From assembly GCA_038087035.1 (NCBI GenBank), contig CP051187.1, positions 1,116,001 through 1,180,000 of the forward strand: DNA of 64,000 nucleotides, written 5' to 3'. Below are positions 51,948 to 60,130 of this stretch, one piece after another (the first letter of the stretch is position 1; each line of letters begins with the position of its first letter). The notes beneath the pieces are model-generated. The model did not search any database. It was not told the origin of the DNA and saw only the letters and a list, made by a program, of their open reading frames with translations. Source of the stretch: Gloeotrichia echinulata CP02 (lineage in GTDB: Bacteria > Cyanobacteriota > Cyanobacteriia > Cyanobacteriales > Nostocaceae). Made by a program: the position numbers and the translations under genes.

Positions 51948-52493
51948 ATGATTGAAATGCTAGCCACACTTTCTGCCTCTGCAGCGGCTGGAATCAGAAT
52001 CGCCATACCCTTACTGATGATTGGTTTGTTGCAGGGAAATCATCTTTGGTCAGAAATACCGATTTTATCACGCATTTCTTCACCAGTCTTGCTATTTTCA
52101 CTCACCATTTGGTCCTTAATTGAGCTATTTGCTTCAAAAAAGCTAATGGGGCAAAGAATGCTACAACTGGTGGAGTTATTATTTTCCCCCTTTGTGGGGG
52201 CTATCATGGCATTGGCAGTAGCTTCGACAACAACAACGCCAAACTGGCTAATTGGCTTGATTGGGGGTTCGTTAGCGTTAGTACTCCAGCTAGTTCAAGT
52301 TGGCTGGTTTTATCGCTTGCGTGGCTTACCGTTGTGGGCAGTCTTTCTTCAAGATATCTTATCTGTGGCTCTAGTCTTGTTTGCAATTAATGATCCTTGG
52401 TCTGGAGGATTAATTGCTTTAATCCTCCTCTTGTTTGCAATTCGTAGTGCGAAGCAGTGGTATAGCTTGTATTGGCAAAATCGCCGGCGATAG
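51948..52493 (+). CDS. DUF4126 membrane protein
   Basis: This protein of about 181 aa starts MIEMLATLSASAAAGIRIAI, with ATG 51948 preferred over an upstream frame-open ATG at 51873. It has five to six hydrophobic segments and the DUF4126 hallmarks ASAAAGIR and ELFASKKLMGQRMLQLVELL. It is an integral membrane protein of unknown function, common in cyanobacteria. The gene is followed directly by heptamer repeats and is convergent with hemH. Confidence 0.82.
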   Translation: MIEMLATLSASAAAGIRIAIPLLMIGLLQGNHLWSEIPILSRISSPVLLFSLTIWSLIELFASKKLMGQRMLQLVELLFSPFVGAIMALAVASTTTTPNWLIGLIGGSLALVLQLVQVGWFYRLRGLPLWAVFLQDILSVALVLFAINDPWSGGLIALILLLFAIRSAKQWYSLYWQNRRR

Positions 52494-52722
52494 TCAAGGG
52501 TCAAGGGTCAAGGGTCAAGGGTCAAGAGTCAAGGGTCAAGAGTCAAGGGTCAAGAGTCAAGGGTCAAGAGTCAAGAGTCAACGGTCAAGGGTCAAGGGTC
52601 AAGGGTCAAGGGTCAAGAGTCAAGAGTCAACGGTCAAGGGTCAGTAGTTAGTGGTCTTATGACAAATGACAAATGACAAATGACAAATGACAAATGACAA
52701 ATGACAAATGACAAATGACAAG
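52494..52722. repeat. Heptamer arrays gtcaagg/gtcaaga and tgacaaa
   Basis: About twenty units of gtcaagg or gtcaaga (52494-52640) are followed by about nine units of atgacaa (52659-52722). They fill the convergent gap between the DUF4126 gene and hemH. They are not CRISPR repeats because the unit is 7 bp without spacers. Confidence 0.92.
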
Positions 52723-52725
52723 CAA

Positions 52726-53889
52726 TTACAAAAGTCCTACAAAGTGTAGCAGTCCATGACCAGTAATCAGCTCGATAATCAAAGCAATAAAGCCCAGCAT
52801 TGCAATACGACCATTCCAGACTTCGGCGCTAGTAGTTATACCCCATTCCCAACCCTCTTGGGGGTACATTTTGACCCTTTTCTTCATTTGGGCGGCTTGC
52901 GAAAGCTTGAAACTGGGTTTTTCGAGGGCATCAATTACTAAGTCTGCTAGTGCTTTAATAAATACCGGATGGGTGTTGGGCGCTGGTACGCGACGGAAGT
53001 TATGAATTCCTGCTTCTTCAGCTACTTCTCGATACTCAATGTCAATTTCTTGCAGTGTTTCGATGTGTTCAGAGACAAAACTGATCGGGACGACAACCAA
53101 ATCTTTCACCCCTTGTGCGCCTAAGTCTTTGAGTGCATCCTCTGTATAGGGTTGCAACCATTCTACAGGACCGACGCGACTTTGATAAGCTAAGGTGTGG
53201 GGATTGGGTCGATTGAGGGTCTGCATAATCAGAGCAGTACATTCCTCAATTTCTTGCTGGTAGGGGTCCCCTGCTTCTTCTACATAGCTTTTAGGTACGC
53301 CGTGAGCGCTGAAGAAGATATGGGCTTCATGGGGATTGGCTAATTGATCTAGTTCTTGGGCTATAAGTGCAGCCATAGCCTCAAGGTAGCCTGGTTCTTT
53401 GTACCAGGAGGGAATGACGGTGTATTCCAGGCGTTGCAGTTTTGGGTCTTCTTGCCAAAGTTTTTCTAAAAGTCGGAAACTGGAACCACTGGTACTGATG
53501 GAAAATTGGGGATAAAGTGGTAGAATTACCAGGCGTTCGATATTATCTTGGGTAATATGAGCGATCGCTTCTTCGGTATAAGGATGCCAGTAACGCATTC
53601 CCACATAAATGCTGGCTTCTTGTCCCATCTGGCCTAGTTGTTCTTTGAGCGCTTCCCCTTGGGCTTCTGTGATCCGCCGCAGTGGCGAACCGCCCCCAAT
53701 TTGTTTATAGTTGGCTTGGGATGTTGTGGTTCGCCGCGAAGCAATAAACCAAGCCAGGGGCTTTTGCAACCAAGGAAATGGTAGGCGAATAATTTCTGGA
53801 TCAGAAAACAGGTTAAATAAAAACGGACCGACATCTTCGAGCTTATCAGGACCACCGAGATTGAGTAATAAGACGCCTACACGACCCAT
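52726..53889 (-). CDS. hemH: Ferrochelatase with C-terminal chlorophyll-binding-like helix
   Basis: This 387-aa protein has the ferrochelatase core (about 1-320): VGVLLLNLGGPDKLEDV, MRYWHPYTEEAI and FFSAHGVPKSYVEEAGDPYQ, which contains the catalytic His. A C-terminal extension ends in WNGRIAMLGFIALIIELITG, a single transmembrane CAB/Hli-like helix. Ferrochelatase inserts Fe2+ into protoporphyrin IX to make haem. The CAB helix, found in cyanobacterial and plastid type II enzymes, tethers it to the thylakoid and binds chlorophyll or carotenoid. The gene is complete and convergent with the DUF4126 gene. Confidence 0.97.
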   Translation of the reverse strand: MGRVGVLLLNLGGPDKLEDVGPFLFNLFSDPEIIRLPFPWLQKPLAWFIASRRTTTSQANYKQIGGGSPLRRITEAQGEALKEQLGQMGQEASIYVGMRYWHPYTEEAIAHITQDNIERLVILPLYPQFSISTSGSSFRLLEKLWQEDPKLQRLEYTVIPSWYKEPGYLEAMAALIAQELDQLANPHEAHIFFSAHGVPKSYVEEAGDPYQQEIEECTALIMQTLNRPNPHTLAYQSRVGPVEWLQPYTEDALKDLGAQGVKDLVVVPISFVSEHIETLQEIDIEYREVAEEAGIHNFRRVPAPNTHPVFIKALADLVIDALEKPSFKLSQAAQMKKRVKMYPQEGWEWGITTSAEVWNGRIAMLGFIALIIELITGHGLLHFVGLL

Positions 53890-53982
53890 AGCTATTACTT
53901 TCCCCCAACCTTTTCAGTTTTTTTACTAATGTTAACAATATATCTTTATTAAATATAAAGGTTAATGGGATGGAAAGGTGTA

Positions 53983-54606
53983 ATGGCGACAATTTTACGG
54001 GATTGGAGTTACCGCTATCAGTGGCTCTATGACGGTATATCAGGTTTAGCGGCCTTAAGTGTGGGTGGCGAAACCCGTTTTCGTCAACTAGCGTTGCAAG
54101 GCTTAACGATTCACTCAGATACTAAAATTTTAGATTTATGTTGTGGCAGTGGTCAAGCGACGCAGTTTTTGGTGAAATATTCACAAAATGTAACAGGATT
54201 GGATGCTTCTCCATTATCCCTGAAACGAGCGCGGCAGAATGTGCCTGATGCTTCCTATGTAGAAGCCTTTGCTGAGGAAATACCCTTTGCAGATCACGAG
54301 TTTGATGTGGTACATATCAGTGTGGCACTCCATGAAATGCAACCTGAGCAATTACACAAGATTGTTAACGAGGCTTATCGGGTGCTGAAGTCGGGAGGGG
54401 TGTTTACATTAGTCGATTTTCACGCTCCCACAAATCCGATATTTTGGCCTGGGGTGTCACTGTTTTTACTGTTGTTTGAAACTGAGACAGCTTGGCAACT
54501 TTTGAAAACTGATTTACCTGGATTATTAAAACAGACTGGGTTTGAGGTGAGTCAACCTACTTTGTATGCTGGTGGAAGTCTGCAGGTGATTCAGGCTAAA
54601 AAGTAA
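53983..54606 (+). CDS. Class I SAM-dependent methyltransferase
   Basis: This protein of about 207 aa starts MATILRDWSYRYQWLYDGIS; ATG 53983 follows an AAAGG site, and ATG 53965 is an alternative. The AdoMet site is ILDLCCGSGQATQFL (motif I) with VTGLDASPLSL, and later FDVVHISVALHEM and LKSGGVFTLVDFH. It belongs to the UbiE/Methyltransf_11 group; substrate unknown. It is divergent from hemH, 76 bp away, with the promoter region shared. A link to tetrapyrrole or quinone metabolism is only suggested by the neighbour. Confidence 0.85.
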   Translation: MATILRDWSYRYQWLYDGISGLAALSVGGETRFRQLALQGLTIHSDTKILDLCCGSGQATQFLVKYSQNVTGLDASPLSLKRARQNVPDASYVEAFAEEIPFADHEFDVVHISVALHEMQPEQLHKIVNEAYRVLKSGGVFTLVDFHAPTNPIFWPGVSLFLLLFETETAWQLLKTDLPGLLKQTGFEVSQPTLYAGGSLQVIQAKK

Positions 54607-54733
54607 AATACGACTGACGCAAATGGCACATTAGATAACTGTAGGCTGGGCATTGCCCACCCTACCAAAATTCATAATAAATAAGTAATTGTTATATTGA
54701 ATTTAGCACAATGAAATTTTGAGGTGCATAAAA

Positions 54734-55252
54734 ATGACACAAGAATTAATCGACCTGAGAAATAGCATTATGGAAGGACGTTATGCAGATGCTTTGGCAA
54801 TTGTTGATGAGTTAGAAGGGATGAGTAGACAAGCTATTTTGCGGAATATCCAATCATTTTTAGTTAGACTGATGATTCATTTAATTAAAAATCAGGTAGA
54901 ACAGCGTTTAACTAATTCTTGGGCTAATTCTATTCGCAGTTCAATCCGAGAAATTAAAAAATTGAATTTGCAAGACAATAAAACCTCTTACTACGTCAAC
55001 ATAGATGATTGGGAGTTAATATTGGAAGATGAATTTGAAGAAGCGATTAGAGATGCGAGTGATGAGGTAATGAATGGTGCTTACAGTCCATTTAAATTAG
55101 CAGAAATTGTAGATGAAAACCAAATAATCAATCAGGCGCAAATTCTGTTGAAATTAACATACAATTACTCAATTAAAGAATTGCCCGCAATCATTGATGA
55201 TTATTTAACTCGGCTACCCGGTGGAGAAGATTGGAAAGCAGGGAAGAGGTAA
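54734..55252 (+). CDS. DUF29 family protein, tandem copy 1
   Basis: This 172-aa protein begins MTQELIDLRNSIMEGRYADA followed by LAIVDELEGM, with IHLIKNQVEQRLTNSW and IRSSIREIKKLNLQDN. The C-terminal RLPGGEDWKAGKR recalls the DUF29 pattern LP..CPW. The family is small, helical and of unknown function. DUF29 genes are highly amplified in cyanobacteria. It is the first of four units with an exact 524-bp period. Its mid-region is the most divergent (KTSYYVNIDDWELILEDEF). The start is the ATG shared by all four copies. Confidence 0.82.
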   Translation: MTQELIDLRNSIMEGRYADALAIVDELEGMSRQAILRNIQSFLVRLMIHLIKNQVEQRLTNSWANSIRSSIREIKKLNLQDNKTSYYVNIDDWELILEDEFEEAIRDASDEVMNGAYSPFKLAEIVDENQIINQAQILLKLTYNYSIKELPAIIDDYLTRLPGGEDWKAGKR

Positions 55253-55257
55253 TAACA

Positions 55258-55776
55258 ATGACACAAGAATTAATTGACCTGAGAAATAGCATTATGGAAG
55301 GACGTTACGCAGATGCTTTGGCGATTGTTGATGAGTTAGAAGGGATGAGTAAACAAGCGAATTTGCGGATTATCCAATCCTTTTTAAGGATTCTGCTCAT
55401 TCATTTGATTAAAAACCAAATAGAACAGCGATTAACAAATTCTTGGGCGGCCTCGATACGGAATTCACTGATTGAAATCAAAAAAGTCAACCTCAAAGAG
55501 AATAAAAAATCCTATTATATCAATCAAGATGAATGGGGTAGTTGGTTAGACGATGAAATTGAACTAGCAGTAGCTGACGCCAGTTTGGAAGTGTTGAATG
55601 GAATTTACAATGAATTTCAACTTACGGAAATGGTAGATAGAAACCAGATAATTAATAATGCACAAAGCTTTATATTGCTAACATATTCCCATACAATTAA
55701 AGAATTGCCCGCAGTCATAGCTGAAAATTTAACTCGGCTACCCGGTGGAGAAGATTGGAAAGCAGGTAAGAGGTAA
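55258..55776 (+). CDS. DUF29 family protein, tandem copy 2
   Basis: This 172-aa copy starts 524 bp after copy 1, five bases after its stop. The N-terminal 30 codons are nearly identical to those of the other copies. From about residue 80 the protein (LKENKKSYYINQDEWGSWLD) is nearly identical to copy 3, including IYNEFQLTEMVDRNQIINNA. That pattern fits recent duplication or gene conversion. An in-frame ATG at 55231 lies in the preceding gene and is unlikely to be used. Confidence 0.82.
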   Translation: MTQELIDLRNSIMEGRYADALAIVDELEGMSKQANLRIIQSFLRILLIHLIKNQIEQRLTNSWAASIRNSLIEIKKVNLKENKKSYYINQDEWGSWLDDEIELAVADASLEVLNGIYNEFQLTEMVDRNQIINNAQSFILLTYSHTIKELPAVIAENLTRLPGGEDWKAGKR

Positions 55777-55781
55777 TCACA

Positions 55782-56300
55782 ATGACACAGGAATTAATCG
55801 ACCTGAGAAATAGCATTATGGAAGGACGTTATGCAGATGCTTTGGCAATTGTTGATGAGTTAGAAGGGATGAGCAAAAAGGCTATTTTGCGCCAGATTAA
55901 GTCGTTTTTAAAGATTTTGTTGATTCATTTGATTAAAAATCAAATAGAACAGCGGTTAACAAATTCTTGGGCTACTTCTATTCGCAACGCAATTCTGGAA
56001 ATTCAAGATGTAAATCTCAAAGAGAATAAAAAATCCTATTATATCAATCAAGATGAATGGGGTAGTTGGTTGGAAAATGAAATTGAACTAGCAGTAGCTG
56101 ATGCTAGTTTGGAAGTGTTGAATGGAATTTACAATGAATTTCAACTTACGGAAATGGTAGATAGAAACCAGATAATTAATAATGCACAAAGCTTTATATT
56201 GCTAACATATTCCCATACAATTAAAGAATTGCCCGCAGTCATAGCTGAAAATTTAACTCGGCTACCCGGTGGAGAAGATTGGAAAGCAGGTAAGAGGTAA
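55782..56300 (+). CDS. DUF29 family protein, tandem copy 3
   Basis: This 172-aa copy is again at a 524-bp offset and five bases after the previous stop. The central block ILRQIKSFLKILLIHLIKNQ is its least shared part. The C-terminal 90 residues match copy 2 almost fully, and the DNA from 56020 to 56300 is close to identical to 55496-55776. Function unknown. Translation is probably coupled across the array. Confidence 0.82.
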   Translation: MTQELIDLRNSIMEGRYADALAIVDELEGMSKKAILRQIKSFLKILLIHLIKNQIEQRLTNSWATSIRNAILEIQDVNLKENKKSYYINQDEWGSWLENEIELAVADASLEVLNGIYNEFQLTEMVDRNQIINNAQSFILLTYSHTIKELPAVIAENLTRLPGGEDWKAGKR

Positions 56301-56305
56301 TCACA

Positions 56306-56822
56306 ATGACACAAGAATTAATCGACCTGAGAAATAGTATTATGGAAGGACGTTATGCAGATGCTTTGGCAATTGTTGATGAGTTAGAGGGGATGAGCAA
56401 ACAAGCTATTCTGCGGAATATTCAATCTTATTTAAGGATTCTGCTAATTCATTTGATTAAAAACCAAATAGAACAGCGCTTAACAAATTATTGGGCTACT
56501 TCTATTCGCAATTCACTGATTGAAATCAACAAAATCAATCTCAAAGAGAATAAAAAATCATATTATATCAATCAAGCAAGATGAATGGGGTAGTTGGTTG
56601 GAAAATGAAATTGAACTAGCAGTAGCTGATGCTAGTTTGGAAGTGTTGAATGGTAAATTCAAGCGATCGCAACTTTCAAAAATGCTGGATAAACCACAGA
56701 TAATATTAAATGCAGCTGAGTTATTGGCGCTAACATACACCTATTCAATCAAGGAATTACCAGATATTATTGATGATTATCTGACGCAACTACCTGGCGG
56801 TCAAGATTGGCTAAATAGTTAG
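56306..56822 (+). pseudogene. DUF29 family protein, tandem copy 4, frameshifted
   Basis: This copy starts at the next 524-bp step with the same N-terminus. At 56573-56580 CAAG is duplicated (CAAGCAAG where copies 2 and 3 have CAAG). The 4-bp insertion shifts the frame, stopping the first part at 56584. The second part continues in the other frame to 56822 (DEWGSWLENEIELAVADASL ... LPGGQDWLNS). The C-terminal tail differs from copies 1-3 (KFKRSQLSKMLDKPQ), so it is an older lineage. Protein from 56306 would end after about 92 residues. A sequencing error at this tandem site is possible. Confidence 0.82.
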
Positions 56823-56959
56823 AAATGAGGCGAGTCAAGATAGTCGAGTTTAACATGGGGAATGGTCAGGCGCTGGGAAATTTGACGTGCCAAAGTCGTC
56901 AACCCCCTAAGCGCAAGGGAGGAGGGGGCTTTTTGGGTTTCGTTGGTCAACCCAACCTA

Positions 56960-57282
56960 CGATTTTCCAAAACCTACGCAGTATTGGCTGCGGATGGACT
57001 CGGATGGCGTTCCTGTTCGATTCTGATCCATTCTTAAAGACTATCGTGAATATCCCGGTTCTGGTCCAATACAGTTCAGTTAGACTCAAATGGTATACAG
57101 TGTAGGGGCACGGCATCCAAAATCTTTTCTTCTAATGACAATTTTATTCGTGCCGTGCCCCTACGACAATTTTCCTTAACTGAACTGTATTGGGTTCTGC
57201 GCCAGTTGCGAAAATATGTGTATACTGTCAGCCTAGCAGGAAAGTCCCCAGGCAATGCTCGCCATCTCACTCCTTCTACCAT
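56960..57282 (-). pseudogene. IS5/IS4-type transposase fragment
   Basis: On the minus strand 57282-57192 encodes MVEGVRWRALPGDFPARLTV and YTYFRNWRRTQ, the N-terminal signature of IS5-group transposases. Beyond an inserted MITE (57068-57191) the next part (57067 down) resumes in another frame as HDSL-stop-EWIRIEQERHPSPSAANTA, the following segment of the same family. Stops and frameshifts show it is dead. The remaining 3' part of the transposase is absent. Confidence 0.72.
57068..57191. repeat. 124-bp MITE with perfect 15-bp TIRs
   Basis: AATACAGTTCAGTTA (57068-57082) and TAACTGAACTGTATT (57177-57191) are perfect inverted ends. Inside, gtaggggcacggca and tgccgtgcccctac form a second stem. It is inserted in the IS5-type transposase remnant. 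The gap 56823-57462 holds no intact gene. Confidence 0.88.
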
Positions 57283-57462
57283 AATTATGACCTTTGCCGC
57301 AAGGCTTTTTGGCAGCGGGTTTTTACTGGAATTGAACCTAGGCTATCCCTAGAGTGAACTGAAAATCGGTAAAGGTAGTGGAATATGAGGAGAAAAGGTA
57401 AAAGGTAAAAGGATGTATTTTGCAATTTTCCTTCGTCCCCTTACCTTTTATGTACCTGATGC

Positions 57463-57666
57463 TTATTTAATGTTAGCCTTTGCGTCCCTAACTGCAGCAA
57501 AGAAAAATAATCCTGTGAGGGGAATGCTCAAAGCCAGGATAATCGTAGTTAGTTGGACACCCAAATCTGGTTGTCCGTAACTGAGTTCAAAAATCGAACC
57601 GACAGCAGCGATCGCTGTTACACAGGAACTAGCGAGGAAAAAACCGCCTTTTGGAGTTAAATACAC
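57463..57666 (-). CDS. Small hypothetical membrane protein
   Basis: This 67-aa protein has two hydrophobic segments (GFFLASSCVTAIAAVGSIF and LTTIILALSIPLTGLFFFAA) and a short basic C-terminus (VRDAKANIK). It is not matched to a named family by eye, but similar small two-helix proteins are conserved in cyanobacteria. It lies 12 bp after the def stop on the same strand, so they probably share a transcript. Membrane location is the only prediction. Confidence 0.68.
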   Translation of the reverse strand: MYLTPKGGFFLASSCVTAIAAVGSIFELSYGQPDLGVQLTTIILALSIPLTGLFFFAAVRDAKANIK

Positions 57667-57678
57667 GATTAAATCACC

Positions 57679-58242
57679 TTATGTTAATGGTTTCACCGCT
57701 TGATACGAGAAGCCATTCTTCGATAGTTCCTGGGTCAAAGTCAAGGAGTTATCCACACGGTCTACAAATACCACGCCGTTGAGGTGATCCATCTCATGCT
57801 GAATACAGCGTCCGAGGAGGTCATTAGCCTTTAATGTTCGGGGACGACCATTTTCATCTTTATAGACAATTTCCACGACTTCGGGGCGCTTGACATCCAG
57901 ATAAACGTTGGGAATGCTCAAACAGCCTTCTTGGGCTACGCAGATTTCTTTGCTGAAGAATTTAATGGTAGGGTTAATCAACACCAAAGGTGGATTAGCT
58001 GGGTTATCTGGTTCCAGGTCGATAACAATTAGTTGTTTATGAACTCCGACTTGGGGCGCAGCCAAACCAATTCCATCTTTGCTGTACATAGTTTGCAGCA
58101 TTTCGCGTATCAGTTGACGTAGTTCATCATCTACTTTTGGAATCCGCTTGGCTGGTTGACGCAGAACGCGATCGCCTAAATAATGAAGCTCCAATGGCGG
58201 ATTTTTTAACTTTGTTTTCTCTACAGCAATTTCAGGGGGCAT
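57679..58242 (-). CDS. def: Peptide deformylase
   Basis: This 187-aa metalloenzyme has the three family motifs: GIGLAAPQVG (motif 1), EGCLSIP (motif 2, metal-binding Cys) and QHEMDHLNGVVF (motif 3, HExxH). It removes the N-formyl group from nascent proteins. The N-terminal extension before PPLELHYLGDRVLRQP is short and typical of cyanobacterial forms. Length and active-site residues are normal. A small membrane-protein gene follows 12 bp downstream. Confidence 0.97.
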   Translation of the reverse strand: MPPEIAVEKTKLKNPPLELHYLGDRVLRQPAKRIPKVDDELRQLIREMLQTMYSKDGIGLAAPQVGVHKQLIVIDLEPDNPANPPLVLINPTIKFFSKEICVAQEGCLSIPNVYLDVKRPEVVEIVYKDENGRPRTLKANDLLGRCIQHEMDHLNGVVFVDRVDNSLTLTQELSKNGFSYQAVKPLT

Positions 58243-58364
58243 GATTGTCTTTGACTAGATGGTGAACTCTCCTACATAATTCAATTGTATCAATCTCGTT
58301 ACTGGTCATATGACATCTGAATCAATACTGCTCGGTTAAGAAAATCGCAAAGCGTGAAACCCTT

Positions 58365-58392
58365 GTAGAGACGTTACATGTAACGTCTCTAC
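58365..58392. repeat. 28-bp perfect palindrome
   Basis: GTAGAGACGTTACA followed by TGTAACGTCTCTAC with no spacer. It is a known type of cyanobacterial dispersed palindrome and lies just before MITE copy 4. Confidence 0.85.
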
Positions 58393-58398
58393 ATTCGT

Positions 58399-58594
58399 GG
58401 CTCTTCCGTACTTAGCGTGCTGAATTTGTTAAAAAATAAGTTTGAAACCCTTGCCTGGCTCCGATAAAAGCCATTATTTTTTGTATTTGAGCTACTGTTA
58501 CTAAAAATCAAATTATAAACGCCTATAAGCCTTGTTATTAAAGCAATTTAATCGACTTTCATTAATAATTAAGCACGCTACACACGCAAGAGCC
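58399..58594. repeat. 196-bp MITE, copy 4
   Basis: GGCTCTTCCGTACTTAGCGT to ACACGCAAGAGCC, same orientation and length as copy 1. It truncates the TnpB fragment that follows. Confidence 0.93.
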
Positions 58595-58763
58595 AGAACT
58601 TTTTCAAAATCAAGTGATTGGGTTGATATCCAGATTGATACAATGCTTGCCATGTAGCAAGTCCCCAATTGTATGTAAATCGGGATATGCCGGCATGTTT
58701 TGACATCAGAATTTTCTGGTCAGCAGTCAATTTTAACTTGGTTTTGATGGAAGTCAGTAACAC
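58595..58763 (-). pseudogene. TnpB (IS200/IS605 OrfB) N-terminal fragment
   Basis: On the minus strand it reads MLLTSIKTKLKLTADQKILM, then SKHAGISRFTYNWGLATWQA. This is the N-terminal helix-turn of IS200/IS605 TnpB-like proteins (K..L.PT..Q...L....G..R..YNW). The frame is cut after QPNHLILKKFW by the 196-bp MITE. The rest of TnpB, including the RuvC-like nuclease, is missing. The DNA to about 58975 contains the element's other end, also found inverted at 25691-25820. Confidence 0.8.
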
Positions 58764-58975
58764 AAATTTACTTGGTTAGGCAAGCTTTTCAAATCATCAC
58801 ATAAATAGTACAGGTGGGTCTAGAAGGTTTATGTAAATTTTCTTGAAATATCTGGTGACAGAAGCCCTGAGAGCGCGTAGGGTCTGCACCATACGCGAGC
58901 AAGGTTTTTGGTGCGGTTTGTCAATAAATGTCCGTGTAAGTCTGGCAAATAGTTGACTAGGAGATTACTCTAGCC
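58764..58975 (-). mobile_element. Remnant end of an IS200/IS605-type element
   Basis: Non-coding flank upstream of the tnpB fragment. 58840-58972 is a diverged inverted copy of 25691-25820. It contains ggtctgcaccatacgcg and cggtttgtcaataaatgtcc blocks. Confidence 0.62.
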
Positions 58976-59044
58976 AACCGTTTTTTGCTAAGATTCCCAG
59001 GAAAAGTAGGGCATATCCATCAAGGTTGTAGTCAACCAGAAAAG

Positions 59045-59422
59045 TCATGGCGTTTTTGAGGTACGTTTGGCTTTTTGCTCCTCTAGCTTTCTCCAGAGAG
59101 CTTCTTGACCTGGTTTGTGCGGCTTAGTAGCGGTTTGGGTAAAATGTTCGCTGTTGCGTTCTTCCCAATACTGGCGAATTTCCTCTCTGGTTCGGAGAAC
59201 TTCTTGATACTCAGCTTCTACCTGAGTACGATTCGCTTCTAGAAAAGACAATGCAGCCTCTATTTGCTCATCAGTGAGGTGAAATTTATTGCGGATTAAC
59301 TTAGGGGGATACTGAACCTTCAACAGATCCATTATGTCATAGAGGGTAATGCGTGTTCCGGAAATCGTGAGTCCACGTTCTGTGCGAATGATAGTGGCTT
59401 GTTCATTAGATGCCAAAGTCAT
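59045..59422 (-). CDS. DUF433 family protein
   Basis: This 125-aa protein has the DUF433 core (IIRTERGLTISGTRITLYDI and FHLTDEQIEAALSFLEANR), a winged-helix-like DNA-binding fold often encoded with a DUF5615/PIN-type toxin as an antitoxin. The C-terminal 50 residues are a charged helix (YQEVLRTREEIRQYWEERNS) and basic tail. No toxin gene is adjacent: the downstream gap contains only repeats and the TnpB remnant. It may be an orphan antitoxin or a regulator. It is located 51 bp after aat on the same strand. Confidence 0.8.
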   Translation of the reverse strand: MTLASNEQATIIRTERGLTISGTRITLYDIMDLLKVQYPPKLIRNKFHLTDEQIEAALSFLEANRTQVEAEYQEVLRTREEIRQYWEERNSEHFTQTATKPHKPGQEALWRKLEEQKAKRTSKTP

Positions 59423-59473
59423 AGCCGTAGCCTCTGGTAAACTAACTTCATCCTAAAATAATTATATCAGTTT

Positions 59474-60049
59474 TTACACCAAATTACACTGGCGTTGCAA
59501 GGCTTTATGTAGTAGAATTTGATACTCTTGATCCTCAACCCGATAAGCACCAAATCTGGCCAAATGCGGATTCATCATTTGGGCGTCAAACAGCACAAAT
59601 TCCCTTTCTCGTAACCTTTCTACCAACTTTACCATCGCCACCTTTGAGCCTTCAGGAATGCGGTAAAACATTGATTCGCCAATGAAAGCGCCACCAATCA
59701 CAATTCCTAAAATTCCCCCAGCGAGTTCGTCACCCAGCCAAGTTTCAAAACTATAAGCAAAACCATTCTCGTAAAGTAGCCAGTAGATTTCTGCTAATTC
59801 CGCAGAAATCCAAGTTATTTTGCGGTTAGCACAACCAGCTACCACAGCATTAAAATCACGGTTAATAGCCACGGTAAACCGTTCTTGATTTAAAACACGC
59901 CGCAAAGATGTAGGATAGCGAAATCGGTCATCTAAGGGAATCAGTGTGCGATCGCGACTACCGTACCATGCCAGTCCATCGCTGTCGTCAGCCATGAGAA
60001 AATAGCCTTGAGAATAGCCTTGAACAATAGCAGCGATATCATATTGCAT
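59474..60049 (-). CDS. aat: Leucyl/phenylalanyl-tRNA-protein transferase
   Basis: This 191-aa Gcn5-like enzyme transfers Leu or Phe from aminoacyl-tRNA to N-terminal Lys or Arg, marking proteins for ClpAP degradation. Visible are FLMADDSDGLAWYGSRDRTL near the N-terminus, the wedge GGILGIVIGGAFIGESMFYR (family LaGGlYGv..G..F.GESMF), and FVLFDAQMMNPHLARFGAYR, where the usual HL.SLGA reads HLARFGA. Length is slightly short but complete. It may share a transcript with the DUF433 gene downstream. Confidence 0.93.
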   Translation of the reverse strand: MQYDIAAIVQGYSQGYFLMADDSDGLAWYGSRDRTLIPLDDRFRYPTSLRRVLNQERFTVAINRDFNAVVAGCANRKITWISAELAEIYWLLYENGFAYSFETWLGDELAGGILGIVIGGAFIGESMFYRIPEGSKVAMVKLVERLREREFVLFDAQMMNPHLARFGAYRVEDQEYQILLHKALQRQCNLV

Positions 60050-60130
60050 AGTTAAGTTAACAATAAAAAAGCCTGATTAGGAGCGCATTCTGCGTTCCTC
60101 TGCGTCCCTGGAGGGTATAAAATAAAAAAA

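Noticed and set aside
52494..52722. Dense tandem repeats that might suggest CRISPR
   Set aside because: The unit is 7 bp and contiguous, with no spacers and no cas genes; heptamer arrays are ordinary in Nostocales. The same applies to 11077-11180, 25627-25690 and 60468-60541.
57155..57352. Plus-strand frame over the IS5-type remnant
   Set aside because: Antisense of the transposase fragment and the MITE; not a gene.
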